64,000 nt of DNA from Bacteroidales bacterium. GTDB lineage: Bacteria > Bacteroidota > Bacteroidia > Bacteroidales > P3. How positions within the stretch are numbered: the stretch's first letter is position 1; each line of letters starts with the position of its first letter. Below, piece after piece: positions 1 through 10,200 of this stretch. The DNA is taken from assembly GCA_017522105.1 (NCBI GenBank), contig JAFXAA010000016.1, positions 1-64,000 on the forward strand, given 5' to 3'. The notes beneath the pieces are model-generated. The model saw only the letters and a list, made by a program, of their open reading frames with translations. It ran no database searches and was not told the DNA's origin. The translations under genes were made by a program, and so were the position numbers.

Positions 1-46
1 AAAAGTAATGCTTGTTTTTTTTAGTGTGCTAAATATAAACATTTTG

Positions 47-60
47 CCCCCCCCCCCCCC
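47..60. repeat. poly-C homopolymer tract (14 C)
   Basis: Fourteen consecutive cytosines lie about 150 bases upstream of the lipoprotein gene that starts at 207. Such tracts can slip during replication, or they can be sequencing or assembly artefacts. A terminator hairpin separates the tract from the gene, so a direct promoter effect is doubtful. Confidence 0.9.
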
Positions 61-112
61 ACCCACCATGTTTGGTGTAGAGGAGTAGGCATTGTTGAAC
101 CGGTGGCCGCAG

Positions 113-152
113 GCGGTCGCATCCATCGTGCTGGTGGATGCGACCGCTTTTG
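113..152 (+). terminator. intrinsic terminator
   Basis: The 13-base arms at 113-125 and 135-147 pair perfectly and are followed by a TTTTGTTGT stretch. It most likely ends a gene that lies to the left of the window. Confidence 0.75.
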
Positions 153-206
153 TTGTCAATAAGCAAATCGTAGTCAATACATAATAATCTCATAAACAAC
201 GACACC

Positions 207-926
207 ATGAAAAGAACGGTAAAAATGATCGCCCTTGTGGCCATAGCTGTGGGGCTGGCTTTCGCCTCGTGCCAGAAGGAAAAGATCAACAGCATCATCG
301 AGAACGTCAACAACGGCTTTAATAACGGTGGAACCACCATGGAATGGGTGGACCTTGGTCTGCCGTCAGGCCTGCTGTGGGCCAAGTGCAACCTCGGTGC
401 CGGCAGCCCCGAGCAGAGTGGCGGCTACTACGCTTGGGGCGAGACCACAGCCAAGAGCACATACACCTGGAGCACGTACAAGTACTGCAACGACGACTAT
501 GACCAGTTGACCAAGTACTGCAACAACAGCCGCTATGGCGACAACGGCTTCACCGACGGGCTGACTTCCCTGCAGGCGATGGACGATGCCGCCGCGCAGG
601 CGCTGCTGGGCTATGGCGCCCGTACCCCCACCAAAGCGGAGTGGGAGGAACTCATCAACAACACTACTGCGGTGTGGACCACCATGAACGGCGTCAAAGG
701 CCGCAAGTTCACCGCCTCCAATGGCAAGAGCCTCTTTCTGCCCGCCGCCGGCGGCCGCTGGGGCGGCGGCCTCGACAATGCGGGCACCCTCGGCTACTAT
801 TGGTCCTCGACGCTCGACGCGGACTACCCGAGCGGCGCCTGGGACTTCCGCTTTGGCGCGGACAGCCAAGGTATGGGCAACTACTACCGCCGCTATGCTG
901 GGTTCTCTGTGCGCGCTGTGCGTTAG
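207..926 (+). CDS. lipoprotein with a Fibrobacter-major-paralogous / C-type-lectin-like domain
   Basis: This 239-residue protein starts with a lipoprotein signal (hydrophobic core after MKRTVK, lipobox FASC with Cys22). The rest begins with EWVDLGLPSGLLWAKCN and ends with GYYWSS, a Trp-Asp-Phe pair and GFSVRAVR, the pattern of the fibrobacter succinogenes major paralogous domain common in Bacteroidales surface lipoproteins; that fold is related to formylglycine-generating-enzyme and C-type-lectin folds. It is expected at the cell surface or outer membrane. Its ligand is unknown. It stands alone, with a terminator on each side. No template repeat for it is visible here, so I do not call it a target of the retroelement in the prophage. 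Confidence 0.75.
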   Translation: MKRTVKMIALVAIAVGLAFASCQKEKINSIIENVNNGFNNGGTTMEWVDLGLPSGLLWAKCNLGAGSPEQSGGYYAWGETTAKSTYTWSTYKYCNDDYDQLTKYCNNSRYGDNGFTDGLTSLQAMDDAAAQALLGYGARTPTKAEWEELINNTTAVWTTMNGVKGRKFTASNGKSLFLPAAGGRWGGGLDNAGTLGYYWSSTLDADYPSGAWDFRFGADSQGMGNYYRRYAGFSVRAVR

Positions 927-995
927 AGCTAACCTTGTTCCGTTCCGCCTCGCGGGCAAGGGAGAGAGGTGGCGGACGTGGGGCGAGGTCTATTA

Positions 996-1027
996 AACGG
1001 ATGCTCCTATTGGAGCTTCCGTTTTTT
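996..1027 (+). terminator. intrinsic terminator
   Basis: The inverted arms AACGGATGCTCC and GGAGCTTCCGTT surround a TATT loop and run into TTTTTT. It lies 70 bases after the lipoprotein gene and probably ends its transcript. Confidence 0.75.
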
Positions 1028-1317
1028 CTTGCTGTGTTATGTATTGGACCATTAAGCGGAAGCTCCTACGGGGCATCCACACTGCTGATGTATCGCGCTG
1101 TTCTCTATTATACGGCAACGCCTACGGCGTAATCCACGATGCACTGATGCGCCGTAGGCGCTTTCGTTTAATAGCCTTGCCCCCGCCCACCTGTCAAACC
1201 TGCGCCGTTAGGCGCTTCCGTTCAACTGTCGGAAAAATGCGGATGGTATTGTGTAGCAGAACTGTAGGTTGTAGGTCGCTACTGCTGCACGGTGCTGCCG
1301 TCGGTACGCATCCCCAC

Positions 1318-1429
1318 CGGAGTCCCTACGGCCGTTCTTCAGTAGTTCTTCAGTAGTTCTTCAGTAGTTCTTCAGTGTTTGACTGAAGAACTACTGAAGA
1401 ACTACTGAAGAAATGCCGTAGGGACTCCG
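1318..1429. repeat. palindromic repeat element, copy 1
   Basis: The outer arms (1318-1332 and 1415-1429) pair as a CCGTAGGGACTCC-type stem. Inside are tandem 11-base units TTCTTCAGTAG, four on the left arm and three on the right, around the central heptamer TGTTTGA at 1376-1382. A second copy at 10665-10767 has the same design with the central heptamer reversed (TCAAACA). Two copies within 10 kb suggest a dispersed intergenic repeat family in this genome. Confidence 0.85.
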
Positions 1430-1504
1430 TACCAGGTCGGGTGGGGGAGGGGTGCTTTGCGGTGCATTTTTTATATTTTTTGCGCCCATATTCTTTTTTT
1501 TGTG

Positions 1505-1512
1505 TACATTTG
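1505..1512 (+). promoter_or_regulatory. Bacteroidetes -7 box (TACATTTG)
   Basis: TACATTTG matches the Bacteroidetes TAnnTTTG element and lies 24 bases upstream of the start at 1537. Confidence 0.55.
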
Positions 1513-1536
1513 CATCTTGATTGCATTGGATTGGAG

Positions 1537-2826
1537 ATGATGCAGATGTGTTATAAATGGCTGGTAAAGAGTTTGTTTGTGCTCTTTGCGGCAGTGGTGG
1601 CCGCTGCGGTGGTGCCTTGCGCCGAGGCGCAGACGGGCCTCTATGTGCCCGCAAAGGGGCCTGTGCGCAACATGCAGAAGGCTCTGCACAACCCGGAGGT
1701 GTTCTACCTGCTGCTGTGCTACGACGGCTCGGCGCCGACCTACAGCGTCAGCGACCTCGACCTGCTGGACTCGGCCTACCGCATCGCTTTCGACATCGAC
1801 AACCCGATGTACTACACCATGGCTGTGGAATCCTACGGCAACGCCAACGAGGCGCTCGGCAAGGAGCGCGTGGACGGCGTCTACCGCTACTTCGCCATGC
1901 GCGGCGGTCAGCCTTTCCCTGTGCGCACGGCGCACAACCCCATACATTGCTCGTGCCAGGGCGACACGGTGGAGACCCTACGCTTCGAGGTGCCCACCAC
2001 GACGGCCGTCTACAACGCCGCCGAGCTGCCGGAGAGCCGCCGCATGCTGAACAAGAGCATTCCGTTGCAGAATTGCGTGCTCGTCACCTTCCGCAACAAC
2101 CCTGACGAGTGTGTGGGCGCCGCCCGCGGCTGCTATGTGCCCGCCGAAGACAGCATCGTGCGCGGCTACTACGCCTCGCTGATGATGATGCGCGGCTCGG
2201 TGCGCGCCGTGGACAACACCAAGGACACTTGCCCTTCGGACCTTGAAATCACCATCGAGGACCACCTGGACTACCGCCGCGTGGTGGAACAGTACACCAT
2301 GGTGCCCCACCGCAAACAGATTATAGTGCAGGCCGGCTACATTGTCGTCAAGAGCAACTGGGCGGCGCAGATGGACAGCTGTGCGCTGCCGCAGAAGGAC
2401 AGCATATACATACGCATCCCGGCCACCGAGGAGCAGGTGGCCGCCAAGCTCAAGTTCTTCGCCAAGGTGAAGGGGGCGCGCGGCGTGGAATACAAGCAGC
2501 TGCCCACGCGCAAGAGCCCCGGACGCGCCGAGCTGATGCTGCAGGCGCCCATCAACGTGACGCAGTTCGACACCATCTATGTGGGCAAGCGCATACAGGA
2601 GAACGAACTGGGCAAGTACTTCTATGAGGTGGACGGCCCCACGGAGGCCGCCGCCTTCAAGGTGGGCGAGCGCTACTGGGTGGCCTACAGCGTGGCCAAG
2701 GGTGGCGAATACGAGCTGAAAAAGGCTTTCCGCGCCCTGTTCCGCATTGTGCCCGACCAGGAAGAGGAGGAGCTGCCGGCCAAGGACGAACGCGGCAAGC
2801 TCAGCCCCGACGAGATAATTGAATAG
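1537..2826 (+). CDS. secreted protein of unknown function
   Basis: This 429-residue protein has a clear N-terminal signal sequence (MMQMCYKWLVKS, then a hydrophobic stretch, then CAEAQ), so it is exported to the periplasm or outer membrane. I chose 1537 because it follows a GGAG and a TACATTTG promoter box and puts the signal sequence at the N-terminus; an in-frame start at 1441 would precede the promoter. The mature part has cysteines in pairs (HCSC near 144) and an acidic, lysine-rich tail, but no domain I recognise. It lies 59 bases upstream of panB and may share its transcript. Confidence 0.7.
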   Translation: MMQMCYKWLVKSLFVLFAAVVAAAVVPCAEAQTGLYVPAKGPVRNMQKALHNPEVFYLLLCYDGSAPTYSVSDLDLLDSAYRIAFDIDNPMYYTMAVESYGNANEALGKERVDGVYRYFAMRGGQPFPVRTAHNPIHCSCQGDTVETLRFEVPTTTAVYNAAELPESRRMLNKSIPLQNCVLVTFRNNPDECVGAARGCYVPAEDSIVRGYYASLMMMRGSVRAVDNTKDTCPSDLEITIEDHLDYRRVVEQYTMVPHRKQIIVQAGYIVVKSNWAAQMDSCALPQKDSIYIRIPATEEQVAAKLKFFAKVKGARGVEYKQLPTRKSPGRAELMLQAPINVTQFDTIYVGKRIQENELGKYFYEVDGPTEAAAFKVGERYWVAYSVAKGGEYELKKAFRALFRIVPDQEEEELPAKDERGKLSPDEIIE

Positions 2827-2885
2827 GCGGCGGGCACGGAAAAAACACTTAAAACTCAAGACTCACAGCTTAATACTCCAAGAAT

Positions 2886-3704
2886 ATGGCTTATTTACAG
2901 ACTGACGTGACCAAGGTCACGACGCGTGTGTTGCAGAACATGAAGCTGCACGGCGAGAAGATTGCCATGCTCACAGCCTACGACTACTCTATGGCGTCGC
3001 TGCTCGAAAGCACCAAGATTGACGTGGTGCTGGTGGGCGATTCGGCGGCCAATGTCATGGAAGGCCACAAGACGACCCTCCCCATCACCCTCGACGAGAT
3101 GATAGTCTACGCCACCAGCGTGGTGCGTGCCATCAAGCGCGCCCTGGTGGTGGTGGACATGCCTTTCGGCACCTACCAGGGCAACTCCAAGCAGGCCCTG
3201 GCCAGCGCCATACGCATCATGAAGGAGACCGGCGCCGACGCCATCAAGATGGAGGGCGGCGAGGAAATCCTGGAGAGCATCCAGCGCATCCTTTCGGCCG
3301 GCATCCCCGTGATGGGTCACCTCGGCCTCACGCCGCAGAGCATCAACAAGTTCGGCACATACGCGGTGCGCGCCACCGAGCAGGAGGAGGCCGACCGACT
3401 GAAGAAGGACGCCATGCTGCTGCAGGAGACAGGCTGCTTCGCCATCGTGCTGGAGAAGATTCCGGCCAAGCTGGCCGCCGATGTCACTGCCGAGCTGAAG
3501 ATCCCCACCATAGGCATCGGCGCCGGCGGCGCCACCAACGGGCAGGTGCTCGTGCTGCAGGACATGCTGGGCATAACGCGGCAGTTCCAGCCGCGCTACC
3601 TCCGCACCTACGGCAACATCGGCGAGGACATCGCCAACGCCATACGCCACTACATACAGGACGTCAAGAGCGGCGACTTCCCCAACGAGAAAGAACAGTA
3701 CTGA
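2886..3704 (+). CDS. panB: 3-methyl-2-oxobutanoate hydroxymethyltransferase
   Basis: PanB makes ketopantoate from 2-oxoisovalerate and methylene-tetrahydrofolate, the first committed step of pantothenate and coenzyme A synthesis, in the cytoplasm. The 272-residue length is normal. The family landmarks are present: VLVGDS with the metal-binding Asp, VDMPF with the second metal ligand, [10 protein letters not shown], and the catalytic Glu in IVLEKIPA. The gene begins soon after the secreted protein gene and ends at a hairpin terminator shared with floA on the other strand. Confidence 0.95.
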   Translation: MAYLQTDVTKVTTRVLQNMKLHGEKIAMLTAYDYSMASLLESTKIDVVLVGDSAANVMEGHKTTLPITLDEMIVYATSVVRAIKRALVVVDMPFGTYQGNSKQALASAIRIMKETGADAIKMEGGEEILESIQRILSAGIPVMGHLGLTPQSINKFGTYAVRATEQEEADRLKKDAMLLQETGCFAIVLEKIPAKLAADVTAELKIPTIGIGAGGATNGQVLVLQDMLGITRQFQPRYLRTYGNIGEDIANAIRHYIQDVKSGDFPNEKEQY

Positions 3705-3711
3705 AAAAGAA

Positions 3712-3741
3712 AAGCCCCTGCAACCGCAGGGGCTTGTTGTT
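3712..3741. terminator. bidirectional terminator between panB and floA
   Basis: The arms AAGCCCCTGC and GCAGGGGCTT form a strong hairpin. A T-rich run follows on both strands, so it can end panB rightward and the floA transcript leftward. Confidence 0.75.
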
Positions 3742-3751
3742 TGCCGCCGGT

Positions 3752-4735
3752 TTATTTGCCGTCGGGCTTCGCGGGGGCCTTGGTCGCTACGGGGCCTGCT
3801 ATGGAGGCTCGCATGTCGGTGTCGGCCTGGATGTTCTTCATGCGGTAGTAGTCCATGATGCCGAGGTTGCCGCTGCGGAAGGCTTCGGCCATGGCCAGAG
3901 GTACTTCGGCTTCGGCCTGTATCACCTTGGCACGGGCTTCCTGGGCCTTGGCTTTCATCTCCTGCTCCTGGGCCACAGCCATGGCGCGGCGCTCCTCGGC
4001 CTTGGCCTGTGCTATGTTCTTGTCGGCGTTGGCCTGGTCCATCTGCAGCTGGGCGCCGATGTTCTTGCCCACGTCGATGTCGGCAATGTCGATGGAGAGT
4101 ATCTCGAAGGCGGTGCCGCTGTCGAGGCCTTTGGTGAGGACGAGCTTGGAGATGCTGTCGGGGTTCTCAAGCACCTGCTTGTGGCTGGTGGCGGAACCTA
4201 TGGAGGTCACGATGCCTTCGCCTACACGGGCCAGGATGGTCTCCTCGCCGGCGCCGCCGACGAGCTGCTTGATGTTGGTGCGCACGGTGACGCGGGCCTT
4301 GGCGATCAGCTGTATACCGTCTTTGGCCACTGCGGCCACAGGCGGTGTGTCGATGACCTTCGGGTTGACGGAGGTCTGCACGGCCTTGAGCACGTCGCGG
4401 CCGGCCAGGTCTATGGCCGTGGCGGTCTTGAAGTCGAGGTTCATGTTGGCCTTGTCGGCGCTGATGAGGGCGTTGACGACGCTGCCCACGTGGCCGCCTG
4501 CCAGATAGTGGGCCTCAAGGTCGTTCTGCTTGAGCTTCAGCCCGGCCTTGCTGGCGGAAATCATGTTGCCCACGATGACGGTGGGGGGCACCTTGCGGAA
4601 GCGCATGAAGACGAGCTGCACGAGCGACACATAGACGCCGGACACGAGTGCCTGGAACCATATTCCAACGGGCACGAAATAAAGGAACAGGATCAGCGCG
4701 ACAACGATGATGCCGATGATGATAAAGACGTTCAT
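3752..4735 (-). CDS. floA: flotillin-like membrane scaffold protein FloA
   Basis: FloA is a flotillin/SPFH-family protein that organises functional membrane microdomains. The 327-residue protein begins with a membrane-anchoring hydrophobic segment (residues 3-22), followed by the family block around [23 protein letters not shown], the SPFH core, and an Ala/Glu-rich coiled-coil region near 225-290. It lies just downstream of an NfeD-like gene, the usual partner of SPFH proteins. Confidence 0.9.
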   Translation of the reverse strand: MNVFIIIGIIVVALILFLYFVPVGIWFQALVSGVYVSLVQLVFMRFRKVPPTVIVGNMISASKAGLKLKQNDLEAHYLAGGHVGSVVNALISADKANMNLDFKTATAIDLAGRDVLKAVQTSVNPKVIDTPPVAAVAKDGIQLIAKARVTVRTNIKQLVGGAGEETILARVGEGIVTSIGSATSHKQVLENPDSISKLVLTKGLDSGTAFEILSIDIADIDVGKNIGAQLQMDQANADKNIAQAKAEERRAMAVAQEQEMKAKAQEARAKVIQAEAEVPLAMAEAFRSGNLGIMDYYRMKNIQADTDMRASIAGPVATKAPAKPDGK

Positions 4736-4759
4736 AATGATGTTTGTTTGGTTGATTGA

Positions 4760-5245
4760 TTATTGGTTTTCCTTGAAACGGTCGTCGCTGACCTCCACGA
4801 CGTCTATACGGTAGCCTTCAATGGCCACCACCTCGACCGGACGGTCAGGGTCGATGAACTTGTTGACGGCGTGCACTTCCACCTGTTGGCCGTCGATGAG
4901 AGCCTTGCCGGTGGGGGCCAGACGTGAGATGGTGTTGCCGCGGCTGCCTACCTTGACGGCAGTCTCCACCTCGTTGACGCGGCTCGTCACCTCTTCGTTG
5001 AGGCTGAAACGCTGCCATGTGCGCTTGCGAAGGAAGAGGATGAGCGTGAGCACTACCAGGGCCACGGCACACAGCAGCACTATCGTGCCTGTGGTGTTGC
5101 CGAAGAGGGCGTAGGTCTGCCATACGCCAAGGCCTATCAGGATGGCTCCGAAGAAGCCTGCTATGCCGCCGGGAAGCACCACTATCTCAAGGGTGAGAAG
5201 CAGTACGCCGAGCAGCAGGACGATGATGAGGAGGGTTGTATTCAT
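4760..5245 (-). CDS. NfeD-like membrane protein
   Basis: The 161-residue protein has three membrane segments in its first 75 residues and a C-terminal OB-fold-like domain (about 95-155, with GKALIDGQQVEV and a YRIDVVEV ending), the layout of short NfeD proteins. NfeD and SPFH proteins are encoded side by side in many bacteria and are thought to act together in the membrane; the neighbouring floA supports the call. The start at 5245 opens directly into the first membrane segment. Confidence 0.85.
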   Translation of the reverse strand: MNTTLLIIVLLLGVLLLTLEIVVLPGGIAGFFGAILIGLGVWQTYALFGNTTGTIVLLCAVALVVLTLILFLRKRTWQRFSLNEEVTSRVNEVETAVKVGSRGNTISRLAPTGKALIDGQQVEVHAVNKFIDPDRPVEVVAIEGYRIDVVEVSDDRFKENQ

Positions 5246-5247
5246 GG

Positions 5248-5538
5248 CTATTCTTGTATTTCGGAGGTGAGCTGTTTGTCGAGGAGGGCGCTGTGCATGG
5301 GCAGCAGCTCGCTGTAGGAGCCGTGTTTGACGGCGCATTTGCCGTGGCAGTGCACGAGTATGGCGCATTGTTCGGCCTGCTCTTCTGTGTGGCGGCAGAT
5401 GTCTACAAGGGCTTTGATGACGTAGTCGAAGGTGTGCACGTCGTCGTTCCACAGCACCAGTGTGCATCCGCTGTCTTCGAGGGTGTCCACTTCTTCGCTG
5501 GCTTCCGGGCTGACGTATGGCTTCTGTGGCTGCTCCAT
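5248..5538 (-). CDS. clpS: ATP-dependent Clp protease adaptor ClpS
   Basis: ClpS delivers N-end-rule substrates to ClpAP. The 96-residue protein carries the LWNDDVHTFDYVI signature (the Asn-Asp-Asp segment that meets the N-degron), then the conserved helices with a HCHGKC stretch. The first 25 residues form the usual flexible arm. The gene is two bases downstream of ispF on the same strand and two bases from the NfeD-like gene. Confidence 0.9.
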   Translation of the reverse strand: MEQPQKPYVSPEASEEVDTLEDSGCTLVLWNDDVHTFDYVIKALVDICRHTEEQAEQCAILVHCHGKCAVKHGSYSELLPMHSALLDKQLTSEIQE

Positions 5539-5540
5539 GT

Positions 5541-6008
5541 CTATACAAGTAGTGCTATTGCCTGCGCCGAGATGCCTTCTTTGCGGCCCTCGAAGCCGAG
5601 GTGTTCTGTGGTTGTGGCTTTGACCGATACCTGCCCGACGTTGATGCCAAGGGTGTCGGCTATATTCTGGCGCATCTGCGGTATGTAGGGCGCCAGCTTC
5701 GGGCTCTGCGCCGCCACGGTGCTGTCTATGTTGCCAATGCCGTAGCTTTGCTCGCGGAGCAGTGCGCCGACGTGTGCCAGCAGCTTCAGGCTGCTGATAC
5801 CTTTGTACTGTGGGTCGGTGTCGGGGAAATGTTTGCCGATGTCGCCCAGCGCCGCGGCGCCGAGAAGTGCGTCGCAGATAGCGTGCAGCAGCACGTCGGC
5901 GTCGCTGTGGCCCACCAACCCGTGTGTGTGTGGCACAAGCACCCCACCCAGCCACAGGGGCAACCCCTCGGCCAGTTGATGCACGTCATATCCCGTTCCT
6001 ATGCGCAT
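5541..6008 (-). CDS. ispF: 2-C-methyl-D-erythritol 2,4-cyclodiphosphate synthase
   Basis: IspF closes the cyclodiphosphate ring in the non-mevalonate isoprenoid pathway. The 155-residue sequence has the zinc ligands Asp8 and His10 (GYDVH) and His42 in SDADVLLHA, and ends with the family block ISAQAIALL. It lies between porV and clpS in a tightly packed leftward run. Confidence 0.95.
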   Translation of the reverse strand: MRIGTGYDVHQLAEGLPLWLGGVLVPHTHGLVGHSDADVLLHAICDALLGAAALGDIGKHFPDTDPQYKGISSLKLLAHVGALLREQSYGIGNIDSTVAAQSPKLAPYIPQMRQNIADTLGINVGQVSVKATTTEHLGFEGRKEGISAQAIALLV

Positions 6009-6011
6009 CGT

Positions 6012-7226
6012 TCACTTCTTTTCAGGCATCATCTCCACCATCAAGCCGATGCGGATGGTGTGCGCCAAGGGGTTGGTGGAGATTTTGGTGGTGGGTATGA
6101 GGTAGGAGAGGTCGAACTTGAAGATATTGTAGCGCAGGCCGACGCCGACGGTGGCATACTGGCGTCCGCCTTTGTTCTCGTGCTCGAAGAAGTAGCCGGC
6201 GCGTGCCGCGAAGGTCTCGGCGTACCAGTACTCCACGCCGCCGGAGAGCTGGATCTCCTGCATCTCCTCCCTGAAGCCGCCGGGGGCGTCGGCGAAGCTC
6301 TGGAAGGCACCGGCTATGACGCCGATATTGTTGTATTCCGTCAGGTTGTCGGCGTAGCGTGAGGGGTAGGTGACGTTGTCGCGCGTGTACGGACGCGTAG
6401 GCACCAACAGCTTGTTGGCGTCGATGAGCACGCTGATTTTGTTGTATTCGTCTATGCGGTTGGTGTAGCGCCCGCCGATGCGCAGGTTCGACGGCAGGAA
6501 CTCCTTCTTGGTGTCGTCGTCCTCATAGGAGAGCTTGGCGCCGAGGTTGGATATATGCATACCAAGGGCGAAGTCCTGCGTCTTGTCAATCTCGCCCTGG
6601 TAGTAGAGGCCTATGTCGGCTGCCAGCGAGTTGGCGGCATGCGTCGAAGTATGCTCGCCATCAGTGCCGACGACGGCGCCGTTGGTGAGGTCGCTGCGTA
6701 TGAAGCGTCCGCTGGCACCGAGGGAGAGGTTGTCCGTAATCTTCAGCGCATAGGTGAGGTCAAAGGCGAACTCGTTGGGGTGTATGGTCTGCAGGGTCTG
6801 ACCCTCTTCGTCGGTGTTGTCAATGTCGCCCAGCGTAAAATATGTGAGGCCTGCTGCCGCTGTGCTGCGGCTGTTGATGCGGTAGTACCCGCTGAGGTAG
6901 AAGAGGTTCATGTCGCCCACCTTGAGGTTGCGCAGCCAGGGGGTGTAGGTGAGGCCCACGCCCATGGTGCCGTCCACGAAGGCCAGCTTGGCGTTGTTCC
7001 AGTGGGCGGAGTAGAGGTCGGGCGCCGAAGCCGCGCCCACATCGCCCATGCCGCTGCTCACGGCGTCTGGGGCGATGAGCAGTATGGGCATGCCGGTGGA
7101 AATATAATTCTTGTTATCGGTGTTCTGGCCAGTCCAGTTGGTGGTGGTGCCGCTCTGCGCCGTTGCCGTGGCGGCGAGGGCTGTGAGCAGGGCCAGCAGT
7201 GTTAGTCTTTTCATCCTTTTTGTCAT
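6012..7226 (-). CDS. porV: type IX secretion outer-membrane protein PorV
   Basis: PorV (LptO) is a 14-strand outer-membrane barrel that carries cargo from the type IX translocon to the PorU sortase. The 404-residue protein starts with a signal peptide (MKRLTLLALLTALAATATAQ, alternative start at 7214) and contains the family region MPILLIAPDAVSSGMGDVGAA, with LYSAHWNNAKLAF after it. It sits directly downstream of porU, the conserved order in Bacteroidota. Confidence 0.93.
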   Translation of the reverse strand: MTKRMKRLTLLALLTALAATATAQSGTTTNWTGQNTDNKNYISTGMPILLIAPDAVSSGMGDVGAASAPDLYSAHWNNAKLAFVDGTMGVGLTYTPWLRNLKVGDMNLFYLSGYYRINSRSTAAAGLTYFTLGDIDNTDEEGQTLQTIHPNEFAFDLTYALKITDNLSLGASGRFIRSDLTNGAVVGTDGEHTSTHAANSLAADIGLYYQGEIDKTQDFALGMHISNLGAKLSYEDDDTKKEFLPSNLRIGGRYTNRIDEYNKISVLIDANKLLVPTRPYTRDNVTYPSRYADNLTEYNNIGVIAGAFQSFADAPGGFREEMQEIQLSGGVEYWYAETFAARAGYFFEHENKGGRQYATVGVGLRYNIFKFDLSYLIPTTKISTNPLAHTIRIGLMVEMMPEKK

Positions 7227-7266
7227 TGGTGTGTGCTAATAACGCTTATCGTTTGCTTTTATTGTG

Positions 7267-10200
7267 TCAGCGTACAATAACTTTTGCTGTCGACTGGTGG
7301 GTCTCGCCGTCGTCGGTGGTGACAAGCATCCGCGCCAGATACATGCCGGGGCTGACCTGCGAGAGGTTCCATCGCACAGGCCCCACCACGTAGCTGCCAT
7401 CTGCCACTGTGGGCTTTACGCTGAGCATCAGGCCTCCCTGCGGCGAATATACCTGCAGCAGGGCCGAGGTGACGCGGGCTGTGCTGTTGGTCTCGTAGCG
7501 GAACAGGGCGTAGTCCGAGGCGGGGTTGGGAGCCACGGTGATGTGCATGAACTCCACGGTGTCCGAAGTCTTCACGGTGAAGCTGATGGTCTTGCTGTTG
7601 GAGAACCCCCAGATGTTCCATGCTTTGAGCGTCAGCGTGTGCTTGCCGGGCTTGAGGCCCTCCAGGCGGTAGCGCACGGTGCCGTGCAGCGGGTTCTCAA
7701 TGTCGGCGTCGTAGAAGTCGTTGAGCACCACCAGGCTGCCGCTGTTGTTGTCGATGGTGGCCGTGATGTCGTGCCCCAGGCCCGAGCCGAAGGCGTTGAT
7801 GCCCACGGAGTCGAAGAGGTGCGCCACCAGCAGCGGAGCCTCGTCGGTGAGGCCGCCGTCGCGGAAGCTTTCGTCGCCGAGGTACAGCTCTATCTCTGGC
7901 CGCGTCTCGCGGATGTCCACTGTCTCGTTGAGTCCGCCGAGGTAGAGCCTGTCGTGGCTGCCGGCGGCATGGTCGTAGCCGCTGACGGCGTAGTGGCTCA
8001 GCTTGCAGGGAGCGTAGCTGTATGGCACGTCGCGCGGCACGGTGAATGTGTACTCGAAGCGTCCTCCGCTGACTTCCACGGCTCCGCGGAAGAGCACGTC
8101 TTTCTGCTGCACAAACGACACTTCGGTGCCGGGGTTGTCGTTGGCCAGAGTGCGGCACTCCTTCTCGCGGTCGTAGACTATGGGGAAGAGCGTGCCGTCG
8201 AAGTCCTCCACCAGGAGGCCGTGCTCGTCGTGCACCTCGCCGCGCACAGTGACCTGCGAGAGCACCGTGGCGGTGTCGCAGGAGGCGGAGTCCACCGCGT
8301 GGCCGTCGATGGCGGTCACCGTCACCACGTTGCGTGGCAGGCTGAGGTGCAGCGCCGGGTCGCCGATGAGGCTGATGCAGGGGTTCACGGCGGTGCGGTT
8401 CTTGGCCATGCGCAGGGCGTCGCCGATGGTGTTGGCGGTGTCGAGGGCGTTGAGTATGACGTCAGTGTTGAAGCGTTCCACGTGGCTTATGGGCCGCGAG
8501 GCGCTGATGATGCCTATGGCGCCCCCCTCGGCCAGCATGAAGGCCTCGGCGCCGCATATCTCGTCGATGAGGTCCTGGAAGCCGTAGGAGCAGGTGCTGG
8601 TGACCAGCAGGGGTTGGCGTCCCTTGTTGGTGTAGCCCTCTATGTCCGTCGGCTCGATGTATCGCTCGGTGCCTATGTAGTGCACCGACCCGTGGCCTAT
8701 GTAGTTGAGCAGCAGGCACCCGTTGTCGAGTCTGCGGATCAGGGCGTTCTTCAGTTCGGGGTAGAAAGAGCCTATGGCGTTGTTCTGCTGTTTGTAGGCG
8801 TCGGCGTAGAGGCGGTCCACGTTTATCGTCGGGTTCATGGCCTTTATCTTCCTCGCCGTGACCTCCGAAGAGTGCGCGAAGATGGTGTCGCCCGGGCGGT
8901 TGGGGTCGGCGTCGTCGGCCAGCAGCGCCACCACGTTGCGCCATCCGCCGTGCAAGGCCCTGTCGCCAAGGTCGCGCCGCATCATGTAGCTCTCTATCTT
9001 GTCAACGAGGAACGTGGCCTCGGCCTCGTTTTTGGCCGGCAGGCGCCCCACGCTGACGTCGAGTGTCTGCGAGGGCGAGCCCTCCTCGTTGTCGTCCAGG
9101 TAGCCCATTATGTCGTCGCTGCAGTAGGATACACCGTCGTTGTCGAACGAGAATGCCGTCTCGTAGGTGGCCACCGTTGGCATGTCGTAGCCCGTCAGGT
9201 TGCGCGGGTCGTAGGTGGCCTTGCCGAAAATCAGCATGTAGCGCGGTGCGCGGTCGGGGTGCTGGAGGCGCAGGTGGCGCAGCAGCGAGCGCATGGCCAT
9301 GGGGTCCTGCTTGCCGCCAGAGAACTCGTCGTACACCTGCTGGTCCGTGACCACGAGGGTCTCCAGCCCGTCCACGACGGAGTGCAGCGCCGCCAGGCGC
9401 CGGGCCTGTTCCAGGAAGCGCTGGTGCGAGACCACCACCAGGTCGGCTGCCGCGGCACCGTGCAGGTTCTGGTTGGCCATCTTGGCCACGCCTGCCGGCG
9501 CAAGGTAGCTCCCCTCGCCGAAGGCGATGTACTGGCGCGCCGTCGGCGTGGAATCCGTCCAGCGGCCGCCCTCCAGCGCCATCTCGCGCTCCATGCCGGG
9601 CGTCGTCACCTCCCACACGCGCAGTCCGCTGCCGCCGCCGCTGTAGCAGAAGGCGGCTGTCGACCCCAGGTGGCGGCTGTTGCGCACCATGGTCTGCCCG
9701 TTGCCGAAGGTTATGGGGGCGGTGCCGTTGAGTTCTATGTAGTCCAGATAGCCCTCGCCGGTGCCTTCGCCGGGGGTGAAGGTGATGGTGAAGGTGAGAC
9801 TCTGTGCAGACCCTTCGATGGTCTCGAGCACGGTGGCGTACACCCCGCCGCTTGACACCATGTGGGTGCGGTTGTAGCCTGCCGTGGAGAGCGTGAAGCG
9901 CCCCGTGGCAGCGCTCTTGTTGGCCACGGCAAAGCGCAGCAGCAGGTTGTCGGCCGTCGAAGGCAGCGTCAGCGCCACGCGCCGCGTCGTGGTGCTCAGC
10001 GAGAACTTCTCGCCGAGCCACACCTGCCCGGTTTTGAACAGGTTGATCAGGTCGTTGTTTACGGTGGCCACCACCGTGTGCGTGGCCGTCACCGTGTCGG
10101 CCTCCACCGCCGGTGCCGTGGCTATGCGCAGCGGTGCAGCGGCATCGGTGGTGAGGAAATAGTTGTTGACCGTGGCATAGGCGTGGCGCATCAGCTCCCA

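Larger units (their letters stand above)
927..1536. other. gene-free region with nested palindromes
   Basis: No credible gene is seen here. The stretch holds a terminator at 996-1027, several short related inverted repeats built on GCCGTAGGCGC (around 1124-1162 and 1202-1220), and the large palindromic repeat at 1318-1429. Open frames here are short and have no family resemblance. Confidence 0.6.

Noticed and set aside
1335-1412. CRISPR-like array of 11-base units
   Set aside because: The units are contiguous, without spacers, and arranged as a palindrome; no cas genes are nearby.
7264-9855. 863-residue open frame antisense to porU
   Set aside because: It mirrors porU on the opposite strand, is full of His/Val/Gly-rich low-complexity text, and has no family resemblance; G+C-rich genes commonly create such frames.
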